Under the pieces are notes generated by a model. It saw only the letters and a program-made list of their open reading frames with translations, ran no database searches and was not told the DNA's origin. The position numbers were made by a program, and so were the translations under genes. Positions 45,708-58,065 of a stretch of 64,000 nt of DNA are shown one piece after another. Each line of letters begins with the position of its first letter. Positions within the stretch are counted from its first letter, which is position 1. Source of the DNA: Hexactinellida sp. DTS-2022 (Eukaryota; Porifera; Hexactinellida); assembly GCA_028753945.1 (NCBI GenBank), contig JAPNXP010000015.1, positions 2,728,001 to 2,792,000 of the forward strand. Reading direction: 5' to 3'.

Positions 45708-47310
45708 TCAAATATAAATTTGGAATCTACTTTCAATTCTACAACTACACAATGGACAGGATTGGTCTAACTCTTCATTCGTATTACTGCAGGTTATGCA
45801 AAAGGTTGCGTGTCTGCATGGCATAAATATCCACATTTCTATGCGTGGTCCCCGGCATACTGTGCAAATTCCTTGATTTACCATAATTTCATCATCACCA
45901 CCATTTATCATCTTCGTCATCATCTGAAATATCCGAAAGTTGTGTCTCAAGTGAAAGTATCCTATTAGTTCCAATAGTTCTACTGATTGCTGCCAAATAT
46001 TCTAGAGGTGATAATATGCCATCTTGTAGCTTTTGTTTATATTCTTCGCGCTGCTTTGATTTTAGAATATATATTTTCTTTGTAGGCCTGGATATAGTTT
46101 TACCAAGTCTTATTCGGTCCACATCATTATCTGTCACCTCGATTACATTATTCAATGTGGAAAGGAAGTTCCAAATTCTTGGATGAGAGGTCTTTACAAT
46201 TGACTTCAACTTTGCGTGGTAACTTTCAGCAGCGTTGTTTGTCGTCGCTTGAGTGTCAAAAACAGAAAGTTCTTCAGGATCTATCTGCGATATCCATCTT
46301 TTTTTGAAATACTTAATTAGTATTTCAAGTTTTGGTCTTTCATGTTCTGAGACATCAGGTTGTTGTAGAAGATTAAATTTAGAATGGATAAGTGACGCAG
46401 GAAGGAAAGGAATTGACATCAATGATCGTATATATTTGGATACTCCAGCATTAGATTTAAAACTATGTGTTAAACCTGTCTTTTGAACTTTGGCCCAAAT
46501 CTTTTGTGTCAACCAACACCCATGGATTTTTATTTCTGGATAATTGCTTTTAAAAACTTTGTGTTGTGGTGCTAATTCCCAATCGGATATTGCCATTACA
46601 GGTCGAAAGTGAGTAATTTAGTACAAATACAATCCAAAATAGATTTATAAAGCCTCTGATCTTTTGAGGTCATCAGACAATGGATTGCGGGAAAACACTT
46701 CTTACCGACAGTGACAAATATTGTCCATATTTGATAAAAATTTAAGTGGAACAGTGTAAAAAGTCCCATCAAATTGGATATGGATTACTTCAGACAATAA
46801 ATTCACCATTTTCTGAGACGCAAAGACGACAGCTGTGTTATTATCTATTGAAACAGTGAATTTATGATGTTGATCGAAACTATAATCCTGGTAATACTTG
46901 AGAGAACTCATCCGCTGTTAGAGGGATCTTAGGCTGCATCCTCCTAGCGCGATACATGGAAGACTCGACTTCATAAAATGATATTACAGATGCATATAAA
47001 CTATTCCTAGTTGTATCGTCAAATATTTCCCTTAAGCTTCCTTGCTTTCTTTGGGCCATTTTCTTGCATTTGGCTCTCAATTCATGCACTTCTGAATGTA
47101 TTCTTCGACCATGTGATTATGGGATGATTTAGGAGTTACTAAATTCGATTCGTTGTTCAATATACTTGTCCCCTTGCATCCTTTCTTAGTAAGTACGCAT
47201 CGTAAATACGTTTTGTTCCCCATTAATTTGTACCTAAGATACTTAAACCGATCTCTATTCGTAAAAACTTTTCCATTACTTCGACGAAAATGATGTAGTT
47301 TGTACTCCAT
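45708..47310 (-). pseudogene. MULE transposase with N-terminal FLYWCH and C-terminal RING domain
   Basis: Reading 47310 to 45708 on the minus strand, a FLYWCH finger comes first (HFRRSNGKVF, then CVLTKKGCKG and SHNH). The DDE core follows with IQFDGTFYTVPLKF, HCLMTSKDQRLYKS and MAISDWELAP. Then comes the TNNAAESYHAKLK block typical of MULE C-terminal regions, an acidic SDDDEDD linker, and a C3HC4 RING finger CTVCRGPRIEMWIF, MPCRHATFCITC, CPLC (45910-45740). Frameshifts fall near 47080, 46900 and 45920. A stop lies near 46600. A RING at the end of a transposase is uncommon. It resembles IAP-type RINGs by spacing and could give the enzyme ubiquitin-ligase activity, which is inference. Confidence 0.83.
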
Positions 47311-47480
47311 ATGTCAAAACAAATATATTACTAAGTATTAAGAAAATGATGAACTATTCCTGTATTAGGTTTTATAGTATTTAACTACATTTGTTTACCT
47401 TTCCGCACGAAACCAAACAAAAGTGTGGCTAAAATACTTCACTATTCAAAGACATGGTTTATACGTAGTTGACAACATTT

Positions 47481-47531
47481 ATTTTATGGGCTTCCTTCTG
47501 GTATACCAAAGGAAGCCCATAAAATAAATTC
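47481..47531. repeat. 51-bp near-perfect hairpin at the MULE right end
   Basis: TTTATTTTATGGGCTTCCTT is followed by an 11-base loop and its exact inverse. It sits immediately inside the right terminal repeats of the MULE and is absent from the left side. Confidence 0.8.
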
Positions 47532-47669
47532 GATCTATCGACAACATAACTAAAATAAATTCGATCTATCGACAACATAGCTAGAGTAAATTCAATCTAT
47601 CGACAATATGCTATTTTCGATCTATCGACAACATCAGAATTCGACCTAATGCATGCGCCCCAATTAAAT

Positions 47670-48277
47670 ACAATCGACATTTAATTTGAAAAGGCATGTG
47701 TTTTGAAATACAAGCGAGGGCCGCGCCCGAGTGCAAGTTGTAAGAACGCGCGTAGCGCTTACGAGCAGCTTGTGTATATTAAATTTAGTGATTTACTTGA
47801 GTCCTACAAAACGGGTACACATTATTTAAACATTTAATGGACGATTGAATATTTATCTTGATATAGAGGAATCTTCTTAATAGGAGTATAAAACAGAAAA
47901 GGAATCATCTTCGATCAATAAATATGGTTAGGCAGCTTAGGACATTTGAGTTAATATGAACATTGCGTACATGACTAATTTTTCCCAAGCAATTTTATTA
48001 AGACAAAAACGAAACTAAATGAAAATTGAAAAACCAAATATAGGGCCAGTGTTAATTATTGGTAAGAATATTGTTTCAGCTCTACTCAGTCTATTTAGGA
48101 TGCGGGGTGGGCAGCATCTCATTAGTGTGATCTCATTAATTAACTTTGATTTTTATAATGTGTAACTTCCACTTTGTGAACCATAGATAGATAGATAGAT
48201 ACAGATAAACTTTAATTAGAGGATTCCCTGTTCGCAAAAATGTGATCTACCTCAGGGGTGATGTGTCTATATCAGAC
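47670..48277. other. Intergenic stretch with half a Harbinger-like MITE
   Basis: At about 48047-48130, GGCCAGTGTTAAT, GTTTCAGCTC and GGCAGCATCTCATTA match the left half of the MITE at 21645-22002. No right end was seen. The rest is unremarkable. Confidence 0.55.
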
Positions 48278-48750
48278 CTGGGGCTGATTACTAGTGAGTG
48301 ATTACGATTACGATTACGATTACATCCTTCAGAAAAAGCTTGATTATGATTACGATTACGATTACAGGAAATGTTGTAATCGATTACAATCGATTACAAT
48401 TCATTTCTTTACAATGCAATTACGATTGTTTCGATTAAGCCCCGGAGTTTCATGCGCACGAAAAATAATGCCCGTGTGCATGGGGGTAGCCACCAAGAAT
48501 TATTTGTAGGGGCCGGATATATATTTGGAGGTGCAATGAGATCAGCGAACCCTAAAACTATATCCTTATTTAAAGTTATTGTGGAAAATTTGGGGGGGCC
48601 TGGTGCCATATCTGGGGCTGATTACTAGGGGGTGATTACGATTACGATTACATCCTTCAAGAAAAGCTTGATTATGATTACGATTACGATTACAGGAAAA
48701 GTTGTAATCGATTACAATCGATTACGATTGTAATCGTAATCAGCCCCAAG
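48278..48750. mobile_element. MITE with GATTACGATTACGATTAC subterminal repeats
   Basis: CTGGGGCTGATTAC at the left pairs with GTAATCAGCCCCAAG at the right. A second copy of the left end (48607 onward) follows a 160-bp unrelated piece, so the left half is duplicated or the element took an insertion. Hexamer-like GATTAC runs of both orientations fill the ends. Confidence 0.75.
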
Positions 48751-50226
48751 CCTGGTCTATATACCACTAAACGTAATTTCGTTTATGTCAAATGATGTTA
48801 ATCTAATTTCAAATGATGTATATCAATCAACTACGATGGAATCTGTAATACTCCATTCTCAAATATTTTATCTATCTTATCGAGCAATCCCCTCCCTGCA
48901 CACTCACTCGTCTGAGAATTATATATAAATTATCGTGCTACAAGATTAACTTGATTTTTAGTTAAGGACTTTTGTCCTCAAATTTACAAGTTGCCATAAG
49001 GTATATGTTGGAAGCGGTTCCTAACAAAAATTGAAAATGATTACAATAAGTAGCATATGGAAAGTATTTATTTCAATTTCTCTATAAGTGAATATTGGGT
49101 CATTTGGGTGCACAGTTTTGTTAATTAGACCTGAAATCATTAGTTTAGTTAAATTTATATGCTAATATCATGGTCGTAGCCAGCATGACAGTTGAAGTGG
49201 CGCCATACCTTTTCCAGTGGCTACCTAATCATTGTATTTAAAGTGTGACGGCGTCAATTAGATATCCTTTTGATATCCTCAAAACACCAGGGATGGATAG
49301 TGTTGGCAACAAGGGGGAAAGCACTCTAATTATTCTTGCACACCATTAAAATGCCCAAGTTGTTGAAATTTGAAAAAGAAAATGAGATTTAACTTGCTAC
49401 CCCAGATTCTATTCCTGCTAGATTACTGAGAAAGTTTTCTCATAATTACGAGGGCCTTGGTAGTGCCTTTGGGTGATGATGATATGGTAGATGCCTTGTT
49501 AGATAGTTCCTGATAGTTTCAGATGATTCTGATAATGAAGCTGAAGAGGAACAATCTGTTGTAGTAACTCGAAAAACTTGACGTTTAGAGTTAGTGAAGA
49601 GGAGGTGGTTGCTTGGAACGAAACCATATCTCAGGTTTAACAGAATCTTGAAATAATTATTCCTATTATGGTACTGCACAGGTTGAAACTGAGTCTGTAT
49701 ATTTCGTTGATGCGGAATTATGGAAGCGAACAAGACTGTTAGAATGTGGCAGGAAAAGACTAAAAAAACCTCACAGCGGGATGGGAGTGTGCTTCTGGTT
49801 GCACAGGCCGCACCCAATGTTTAATTTAACTAGAATTTCAATATTTAAATTACAGTTCATCTTAGTTTAATATAATTTAATTAATTAATGTTTGTATTGT
49901 GAATATTTCAAATCTTTAATTCATAAAGTAGGATTAACTATTACAAATAGAAATAGAAATAAGTGAGGACTTACTTACTATTTTGAATAATAGAACTGAC
50001 ATCATCATCATCAACTGTAAAATGTTCCAAGTGTTTTCATTGACTTGTATGAAACACAAATTCACTTACAAGTTACAACCAATCGATAATATGTTCTATA
50101 ATAGTATTCAGTATACTATAGAGTAATAACAATATGGAGAAGATGGTTGATTTACGTAAAAATTACTAAAAACCGTTAATAAAATGGAGAATTGATTAGC
50201 GACCAGAGTGGACCATGGGTCATGTG
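48751..50226. other. Intergenic stretch, nothing recognised
   Basis: AT-rich. The longest open frame (123 codons on the minus strand, 49446-49817) has no motif I recognise and no homolog elsewhere in the window. I do not call it a gene. Confidence 0.45.
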
Positions 50227-51327
50227 TCAGATGGGTCACCTAGATCGATGGATCATGGGCATAGGCGTCGTAAATGCGAGGGATGGACCTTCGGCCCGTC
50301 CGGATACTGAAATATAGGGCCGTCCCCATTGGCGACGTAAATGAAGGGCTCTTAGGGCCTCCGGCCAATGAAATCCAGGGCCGTAGTTCGAACTACTTCT
50401 ATGTAAGTGTATTGTCATTAATAATTGCCGACTGTACAGGGATTTTAACTATTTTTGCTGTTCTGTACAGGCGTGCAGGAAATTAGTAGATTTGTACAGA
50501 GGAATTTAGTTTGGACAAAATTACTGATCGTGAGTTATTTCCAAAGAGATTAAATTGATTTATGTCAACCTTAATAAATATAAATAAAATTATTGTATTT
50601 CTTGCCATGCTTTCTGCATTGACAACATTAATGCAATGTCTTAGTGTAATTCCTCTTAGTATAAGCGTATAGGGATTCCCCAGACGAGCGAGCGAGAAAA
50701 ACTTTTGGGTTGCCCATAGATATGAGCATTCAGTACTAGGTCATCGACCTACTCGCAGGGTTGGGTTCAATTATACTTGTAATTAATTCAATTACAATTA
50801 TTTACATTTTTGACATAATTGTAATTGTAATTGGAGCCTGACTTAATGGTGGAAAATAGTAGAAAGTTGGGAAAAATGGCTGAATAATGGTGACGATAAT
50901 AAGTTATATTAGTGATATATATCATATATATATGTTGCAGGCCATATGCGTTTCCAGGCGAAACGCGTTTCGCCTAGGCCAAACGCGTTTCGCCTGAGAA
51001 AAGACGCCAAACGCGTTTCGCCTAGGCCAAACGCGCATCCATTTTAATATAATCTTCATGGGTGTCTATTATTAGATATTGAAATCACTATATGCTATTT
51101 ATCGTTGATGTGGTAATTAGAGGCTATTATTAAGCAGTTAATTAAGATCATCCAAGCTCTTCCTTTTCATTCATACACGTATTTAATTATTATTTATTTA
51201 TACGAATTAACCTAACCTTCGTTATAGTATAGTATTTTATTATTATAATTCATTATTAATTAAGGATCAATACAATTTACACAAATTCTAATACTGAGTA
51301 GCGAATTTTTATATCTAAGTGGCCGAT
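50227..51327 (+). repeat. 1.1-kb inverted duplication, left arm
   Basis: Almost identical, inverted, to 54786-55895, the main visible difference being a 9-10-base indel near the inner end. The arm contains about 700 bp of unique-looking flank (50227-50932) and then a Ginger-like terminal repeat (from 50933). Confidence 0.92.
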
Positions 51328-51634
51328 GTGACTTATTTGACTTATGTAGCATTACTATTACATACTGACAACTAATTTTAAGTGTTGCATATCACCCCAA
51401 TATTATACATTTCTATCACTTTAGTCTTAGTTTAGTAACTATGTTTTTCCTCCATCAAAAATGCCACGGAAAATGGACTTAGAGAGATGGCATAAGATGA
51501 TGCTAGTGAAATAGATTTAAATAATTCGCATTGTATTAAAGCGTTAGGAGAATAGAAACCGAATTTATATTGGAGATATAACTAACTTCCAAAAGTTAAA
51601 TAAGGTAAACAAGTACAGTCAGCGGCAGTATTCA

Positions 51635-52525
51635 CTAAGATCGGTATTCACTAAGATTTAAGTTCGAACTTAAGACCGAACTTAAGCAACTTAGAGGGTG
51701 TCTTAAGTATTGTATTTTATTCGATTTTCACTAATTACTTCATAAAAGTTGTTCAAACGTACTTCTATCCAGGGTTGCTAATCCAATCCAATCGAGCCAA
51801 ATTTTGACAATCGGCAATCCAAATTTCGACAATCGATTATTCGGATGATAATCCAATCGCAATCGACAATCCCAAATATCATCGATTTTTTGGATTGTTT
51901 CTCCGATTTTTTCGATCGTTTACTCCTCAGTATTATATCAAAAAGAGTTATGTTTATCATATGTTCAAACTTAAAACATATATCATTGGGTTTAATTGAC
52001 GAGCAATTGAGCATTTTAAATTTTGGCATTATTTAGATATTGAAAAAACAAACAATCGAAAAAATCGATGAAAATTCATCGATTGCAATCCAATCGATGA
52101 AAAATGCAGCAATCCAACCGATAATCCAATCGATGAAAAATGCAGCAATCGGCAATCGAAATCTTCTCGATTGGATTGGATTGGCAACCCTGCTTCTATC
52201 GAACATTCATTGATATTAGACTTCAAATAAACTTTAAATATTTCTTCTTTGTTCCTAATAATTTGACATTAATTGCGCTCAAAAATAAAAATATAGAAAT
52301 ACAGTATATATTTTACTAGATCAATAATAAATAAACAATAACTAAATTATACATTAGTTTTGTATTTAATTAGGATAATGCTGTATTCTAATCATATTTA
52401 CCTTAACGTTATTTTTAAGTTCGGTCTTAAGATCGATCTTAACTAAGATCGGTCTTAAGACTTAAGATCGACCTTAAGACTTAAGATCGATCTTACGACT
52501 TAATCAACTTAGTAAATATATATTG
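51635..52525. mobile_element. MITE with TTAAGACCGAACTTAAG-type ends
   Basis: Palindromic words TTCGAACTTAAGACCGAAC on the left (51655-51710) are mirrored by AAGTTCGGTCTTAAGATCGA and repeats of ACTTAAGATCGA on the right (52415-52505). A hAT MITE (51770-52192) lies within. I see no clear target duplication. Confidence 0.6.
51770..52192. mobile_element. hAT MITE (CCAATCCAATCGA family)
   Basis: CAGGGTTGCTAATCCAATCC and GGATTGGATTGGCAACCCTG are inverted. An exact 8-bp duplication CTTCTATC lies at 51762-51769 and 52193-52200. Internal AATCGAT words recur in both orientations. Confidence 0.9.
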
Positions 52526-53056
52526 TCGACTGAAACGAACTCTGAGGCGGTTTCCTATTTATGAGACAGTCCGTAACTTATACAACATAATGCTATCATA
52601 GATTACACCAAACAATCTATATTTTGCACATGCTATTATAAACGAAGACAGGAGGAATATTCTGGCTAGCCCAGTTTAACCCTGGGGTACAAACTAGGCT
52701 AGGGCCGCCGCTAGGCTGGTTATACACCGGGTATATTCTGGTGGGGGGTATAATCAGGGCTGCTACACAGGGCGATGATCCGCTTTGAATCATGGTTGCG
52801 TTAGTTGTGTATCCAGAACACAGCTATTAGATAGGTCTCATAGTACACCAGTGGCGTAGCCAGACCTTGAGGTCAACCTGGGCACACACATGGGGCACTC
52901 ACCCATGCGCGTATCCAGAAGAAAATCTAGGGGGGTCAAAATTTTATCCCAGCGAGCGATCTAGAGTGGGCTTGCCCCGTAAAATCTTTCACAGAGTTTA
53001 TGTGAAAAACCAGGGCATTATTGTTCTTGCTGCTACTAGTCATACAATCGTTCATA

Positions 53057-53206
<150 letters not shown>

Positions 53207-54123
53207 GGGGATACGGCATCCCATACAACAAAGTATAATATTATATAATACTAGCGTACAACGCTTGCTCGGTCTCTTCGACACCTCTAATTTCCACAGA
53301 ACAACCGCTTCACGGTTGTTCTGTGGTACTAATCTCAACAATTCTCGTAGATAGTGTGCCATTGTTCTAGATACATTAATTTCCTTCCATTATTAAGCAC
53401 AATCTCATACAGGCTCATAGCAAGGAAATTATTATTGGTGCGGCGAAGTGACGTCGAGTTATTGAATCTCAGTTTGACTCAAAATGGTACCCGAATATTG
53501 ATGCGGCTTTCTAAAATATTTTTGCGGTCAAGGCCGCACCTGCTCCTGCAGGCAAGGCTGGAGTCGGTTAACGGTTAGAGATTTTATTAACCAGTTAGCC
53601 GGTCTGTTGAATATCAGCATAGTTATTGGGAAATTAATGTATAAAGTATTAAATCTTTTTGAATTTTATCAGAATATGTAGTCCAAAATCTATTTCTCAT
53701 CACCACTTATAAATTTTCTTAGAAAACATTGATTTAAATTTACCTAAAGCACGAAATGTATTAGTTATTATACTTATGCGGTTATACTATATACAGCTGA
53801 GCCTGAGTCTTATTCTGTAGTATAATCAAAATTTATAAAGGATTTATAGTATTGAGTAGGATGGGCGGTTAACCAGTTAACCGTGGCGAGAAATCGAATT
53901 GTAACCGTAGCCTCATCGGTTAACCAACCCCACCCTTGTGCGAGCCTTTAGCTAATTGTATGATTTAATTCGATAGCAAATCTATAATTAAAATTCAGAA
54001 TTTATCGGCGGCGTACGAATACTTTTGGTAGGGCACTGTACATAGTTCGGATAATAGAGGTTGCACACTTTTGAAAAAAAAGCTCGAGAAAGTATGAGAG
54101 TAATTAGATTTTGAACGAGAGTA

Positions 54124-54310
54124 CAGTAGAGCCTCTGAACAACGGACACCTTGGGACCGGAACCGTTGTCCGTTATTTAGAGGTTGTCCGCTATTTAGAG
54201 GTTGCTTTTCTATTAGACATATGCTAAATAAATAAATCCGTGCCACGAGGGTTGTCCGTTATTTAGAGGTTGTCCGCTATTTGGAGTGTCCGTTATGGGA
54301 GGCTCCACTG
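54124..54310. mobile_element. Pogo-like MITE
   Basis: CAGTAGAGCCTC and GAGGCTCCACTG are inverted with TA on both sides. The internal word TGTCCGTTATTTAGAGGT occurs at least three times. 187 bp. Confidence 0.87.
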
Positions 54311-54785
54311 TATTTGGTTTGAACAATAATAGGACAGTAAAGTAACGGTATCCACGAAGAATATGTTTGCACCCCATCCTTGTCCTAGATGCGCCTTTGC
54401 AGCAGGCCCTGACTATGTATTTCAGCAGGGTCCCAGGGTTGAAATCCTGAGCCGGTCGGGCCCCAAGCCTCAGCCGCGCTAACCGGGGCCTGGCCCCGTC
54501 TGGCCCCTCCCTGGCTACGCCACTGTTGTACACCCATTAAATGTCATACTGTTGACAAAGAAATTACTTGAGGAGACACCTTACAATAAATATTCCTACA
54601 ATTAGTTTTTAACTTAGTCACTTTAAATTTGTGCCACCTGTGCCACAAGTGGAACATGGTAGGAATATGCAGGCCACTTTGAAATGTCGACGGCCCCAAT
54701 TGCCCCAAACATTTAGCATAACAAGCAATCAACCAAACTTGGAAAATTAATAAGTTAATAAGTCACATAAGATACTAATCACAAA

Positions 54786-55895
54786 ATCGGCCACTTAGAT
54801 ATAAAAATTCGCTACTCACAGTACTCAGTATTAGAATTTGTGTAAATTGTATTGATCCTTAATTAACAATGAATTATAATAATAAAATACTATACTATAA
54901 CGAAGGTTAGGTTAATTCGTATAAATAAATAATAATTAAATACGTGTATGAATGAAAAGGAAGAGCTTGGATGATCTTAATTAACTGCTTAATAATAGCC
55001 TCTAATTACCACATCAACGATAAATAGCATATAGTGATTTCAATATCTAATAATAGACACCCATGAAGATTATATTAAAATGGATGCGCGTTTGGCCTAG
55101 GCGAAACGCGTTTGGCGTCTTTTCTCAGGCGAAACGCGTTTGGCCTAGGCGAAACGCGTTTCGCCTGGAAACGCATATGGCCTGCAACATATATATATGA
55201 TATATATCACTAATATAACTTATTATCGTCACCATTATTCAGCCATTTTTCCCAACTTTCTACTATTTTCCACCATTAAGTCAGGCTCCAATTACAATTA
55301 CAATTATGTCAAAAATGTAAATAATTGTAATTGAATTAATTACAAGTATAATTGAACCCAACCCTGCGAGTAGGTCGATGACCTAGTACTGAATGCTCAT
55401 ATCTATGGGCAACCCAAAAGTTTTTCTCGCTCGCTCGTCTGGGGAATCCCTATACGCTTATACTAAGAGGAATTACACTAAGACATTGCATTAATGTTGT
55501 CAATGCAGAAAGCATGGCAAGAAATACAATAATTTTATTTATATTTATTAAGGTTGACATAAATCAATTTAATCTCTTTGGAAATAACTCACGATCAGTA
55601 ATTTTGTCCAAACTAAATTCCTCTGTACAAATCTACTAATTTCCTGCACGCCTGTACAGAACAGCAAAAATAGTTAAAATCCCTGTACAGTCGGCAATTA
55701 TTAATGACAATACACTTACATAGAAGTAGTTCGAACTACGGCCCTGGATTTCATTGGCCGGAGGCCCTAAGAGCCCTTCATTTACGTCGCCAATGGGGAC
55801 GGCCCTATATTTCAGTATCCGGACGGGCCGAAGGTCCATCCCTCGCATTTACGACGCCTATGCCCATGATCCATCGATCTAGGTGACCCATCTGA
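54786..55895 (-). repeat. 1.1-kb inverted duplication, right arm
   Basis: Inverted partner of 50227-51327. Open frames of 60 and 70 codons are the same in both arms simply because the DNA is nearly identical. Confidence 0.92.
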
Positions 55896-55990
55896 TGGAA
55901 ACGGAAACGCGTTTGGCCTAGGCGAAACGCGTTTGGCGTCTTTTCTCAGGCGAAACGCGTTTCGCCTGGAAACGCATATGGCCTGCAACA
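55896..55990 (-). mobile_element. Solo Ginger-like terminal repeat
   Basis: Read inward from 55990 it starts TGTTGCAGGCCATATGCG and continues with GGCGAAACGCGTTTCGCC-like palindromes, then meets the edge of the 1.1-kb arm. The base pattern is that of the element at 50933-55189. No matching opposite end is present. Confidence 0.75.
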
Positions 55991-56060
55991 GATCTATTAT
56001 AACAGATTTACGATCATTTTTTGAAAATTTCTAAATTTCATATCTTCCTATAATAGTATA

Positions 56061-56155
56061 CAGGTAAACCTCCCAAAGCGGCACCCATCGGGAGAATGAT
56101 TTTGTGCCGCTTTTGTTGCCGCTACTCGGAGGTGCCGCTTTGGGAGGTTTACCTG
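56061..56155. mobile_element. Minimal pogo-like MITE
   Basis: 95 bp between TA dinucleotides, with CAGGTAAACCTCCCAAAGCG and CGCTTTGGGAGGTTTACCTG as perfect inverted ends. The interior is a short CGGCA-rich loop. Confidence 0.9.
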
Positions 56156-56384
56156 TATTTGTGAAATTTGAGCAGTGTTGACAGATCATGAACAAAGTTC
56201 CTAGATTTTGGCTTTGGCATGAACCTATGGCATGTACATGGCCCCCACTTCATTATTGGGTCCGTTTTCACCTATGTTTTCTAAGAAAATGCTAAATTTG
56301 AAAAGGGAGCGCCCCCCCACTTCTTTTTTTTGAAAAACACCACTGGAGATGGATTTAATAATTGTTTACTGACGCGCACCAGAT

Positions 56385-57560
56385 GGTGATGGATACGAAG
56401 AGGTTGTTCAGAGATTCTTAGCACAATAACCAGCAGATATAGCAGAAGATAGCCAGGGACTTCCTTCTCATGTTTCACAATTTCAACCAAACACATTAAA
56501 ATACCCTAGGGAAAATATTCCATTGTTAACCCAATTGCCAACTAAAATGCATCCTAAATATTTCACTATTATTCAGTTTTATCGAGTACATTGATTCCGA
56601 AAGAAGTGGTATTATTCAAAGGGCTAACGTCGTTATTTGAAATTAAAATATTATTTTACAACATGACAACTAACAAATTATTGAATGGTACTCATCGTAT
56701 CAATGAAACTGAAGCAGAAACATTAATAGACACATTTAAAGTAGCAATTGAAAATATTGCAGGGAACCGATTCAAAATTTCAATCTAGAGAAAAGTATTG
56801 ATGAAGTAAGAGAAGAAAAGTATTTACTGGAAGGAAAAGTTAAATATAAAATTGAAGTCTACTTGCTAACCCAAATTTTACATGACATAAACGGTACATT
56901 GTGTATCCCCACTCTATCCCCCAATTAAATGCATTTGTACACATTGTATAACCATGAAAGACCAAAGTACTAGATGGATGCGGTATTTTCAATAAATATT
57001 CAATATTTATGAACAAACCAAAGACCAACAGTTTGGAGTAATAATAGTCGATTTCAAAAGTGGATATAAGAGAGATAATGCAGCACACTCTAAAAATACA
57101 GCACTACATGTATATTCCAATGGAAATAATATTCAATAATATTCTGGGGCAGAATAAAGCAATAGCAGGAGGTATCGATAATCCAAATGATTTCATTTTC
57201 ACATGTGACTTACACCTGAATATTCCTATTAACATGATTGATACTATAAGAAAGCATACAATCCAGGGAATCTCAATATTTGGACCATTGCTCAGGAGAT
57301 TGGACTGCGGAGTGCTATCTTTCGTTGGAAAAGGAATGTGGGAAGTTCTGGGTATAGCTTAATCGGAATGTTTAGGTCTACTGGCAATTTGTGGGTGGGA
57401 TGAGCAATGAATACGGATTGAGATGGGGTGGAGAAGACTGGGAACTGGTTGACAGACTCTTGAGGATTGGGTATCATATTTATGGAGTTAACTACTGCAT
57501 TAGTACACTATTACCATATTAGAGGTGGTGTATGCCACTGCATGGTATATTGGTTACAGA
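56385..57560 (+). pseudogene. Decayed beta-1,4-N-acetylgalactosaminyltransferase (B4GALNT3/4-like) catalytic domain
   Basis: B4GALNT3/4 enzymes are Golgi glycosyltransferases that add GalNAc in beta-1,4 linkage to make LacdiNAc. Across three frames the text keeps family order: NAFVHIV, then QTKDQQFGVIIVDF, FIFTCDLHLNIP (the metal-binding D-x-H/D region), DTIRKHTIQG, LRRLDCG, GYSLIGMF, a GGMSNEYGLRWGGEDWELVD block and finally HYYHIRGG. Frameshifts and stops fall near 56786, 57050-57170, 57310 and 57520. The upstream 56385-56580 part is open with one stop but I cannot align it. No introns are apparent over about 1 kb, so a retrocopy is possible. An AATAAA at 57636 follows, but no poly-A tract. 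Confidence 0.82.
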
Positions 57561-57770
57561 TAAAACTGGAGAAATTCACACCTCAATTTTGAATATTTGA
57601 TAATTCATAAATTTGTCTATTAAGGTGCTTCACAAAATAAAGAATTTCGAAAATGACTTCTCAAAATTTTCATTAGAGCTTCTGTATCTAGTTTCTTTGT
57701 GAAATTTCTTCTTTTTTATTTGAAATTTATGCTTTATTTAATTCATTTATATCTCAAAATCTATAGAAAC

Positions 57771-58057
57771 CAGGGTTGATTTAAATCAGATTTTTTAATT
57801 TCAATCAGAATTTTGATTTTAATTGTTTTTTTTGCAATCTATATCACACTGTCGTATATTATTTGGCTAATAAATTAATTACATTGATAATAACTCATTA
57901 TCAATGTAATTTGACTCATTATCAATGTATTTCTTTTCTTTCCGCAAAAAACAATAGACATAAAAGTCAATAAATATGATTTAAATCTTAAAAATCAGAT
58001 TTTTTTGATTAAAATCAGATTTTTGATTTAAATCATGATTTAAATCAAACAACCCTG
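57771..58057. mobile_element. hAT-type MITE with GATTTAAATCA ends
   Basis: CAGGGTTGATTTAAATCA and TGATTTAAATCAAACAACCCTG (four extra bases) are inverted. An exact 8-bp duplication ATAGAAAC lies at 57763-57770 and 58058-58065. AATCAGATTTTT words repeat in the interior. Confidence 0.9.
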
Positions 58058-58065
58058 ATAGAAAC

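Larger units (their letters stand above)
45401..47661 (-). mobile_element. Mutator-like (MULE) transposon
   Basis: Ends begin GGG, then GCATTAGGTCGAAT, and continue as tandem copies of TTGTCGATAGATCGAATTTA, four or five on the left (45440-45560) and inverted on the right (about 47528-47640). AATTAAAT flanks both (45393-45400, 47662-47669), an 8-bp duplication within the usual MULE range. A broken FLYWCH/MULE/RING gene lies inside on the minus strand. Confidence 0.87.

Noticed and set aside
49446-49817. 123-codon open frame on the minus strand
   Set aside because: No motif, no start or splice context, no second copy. It is within what chance gives.
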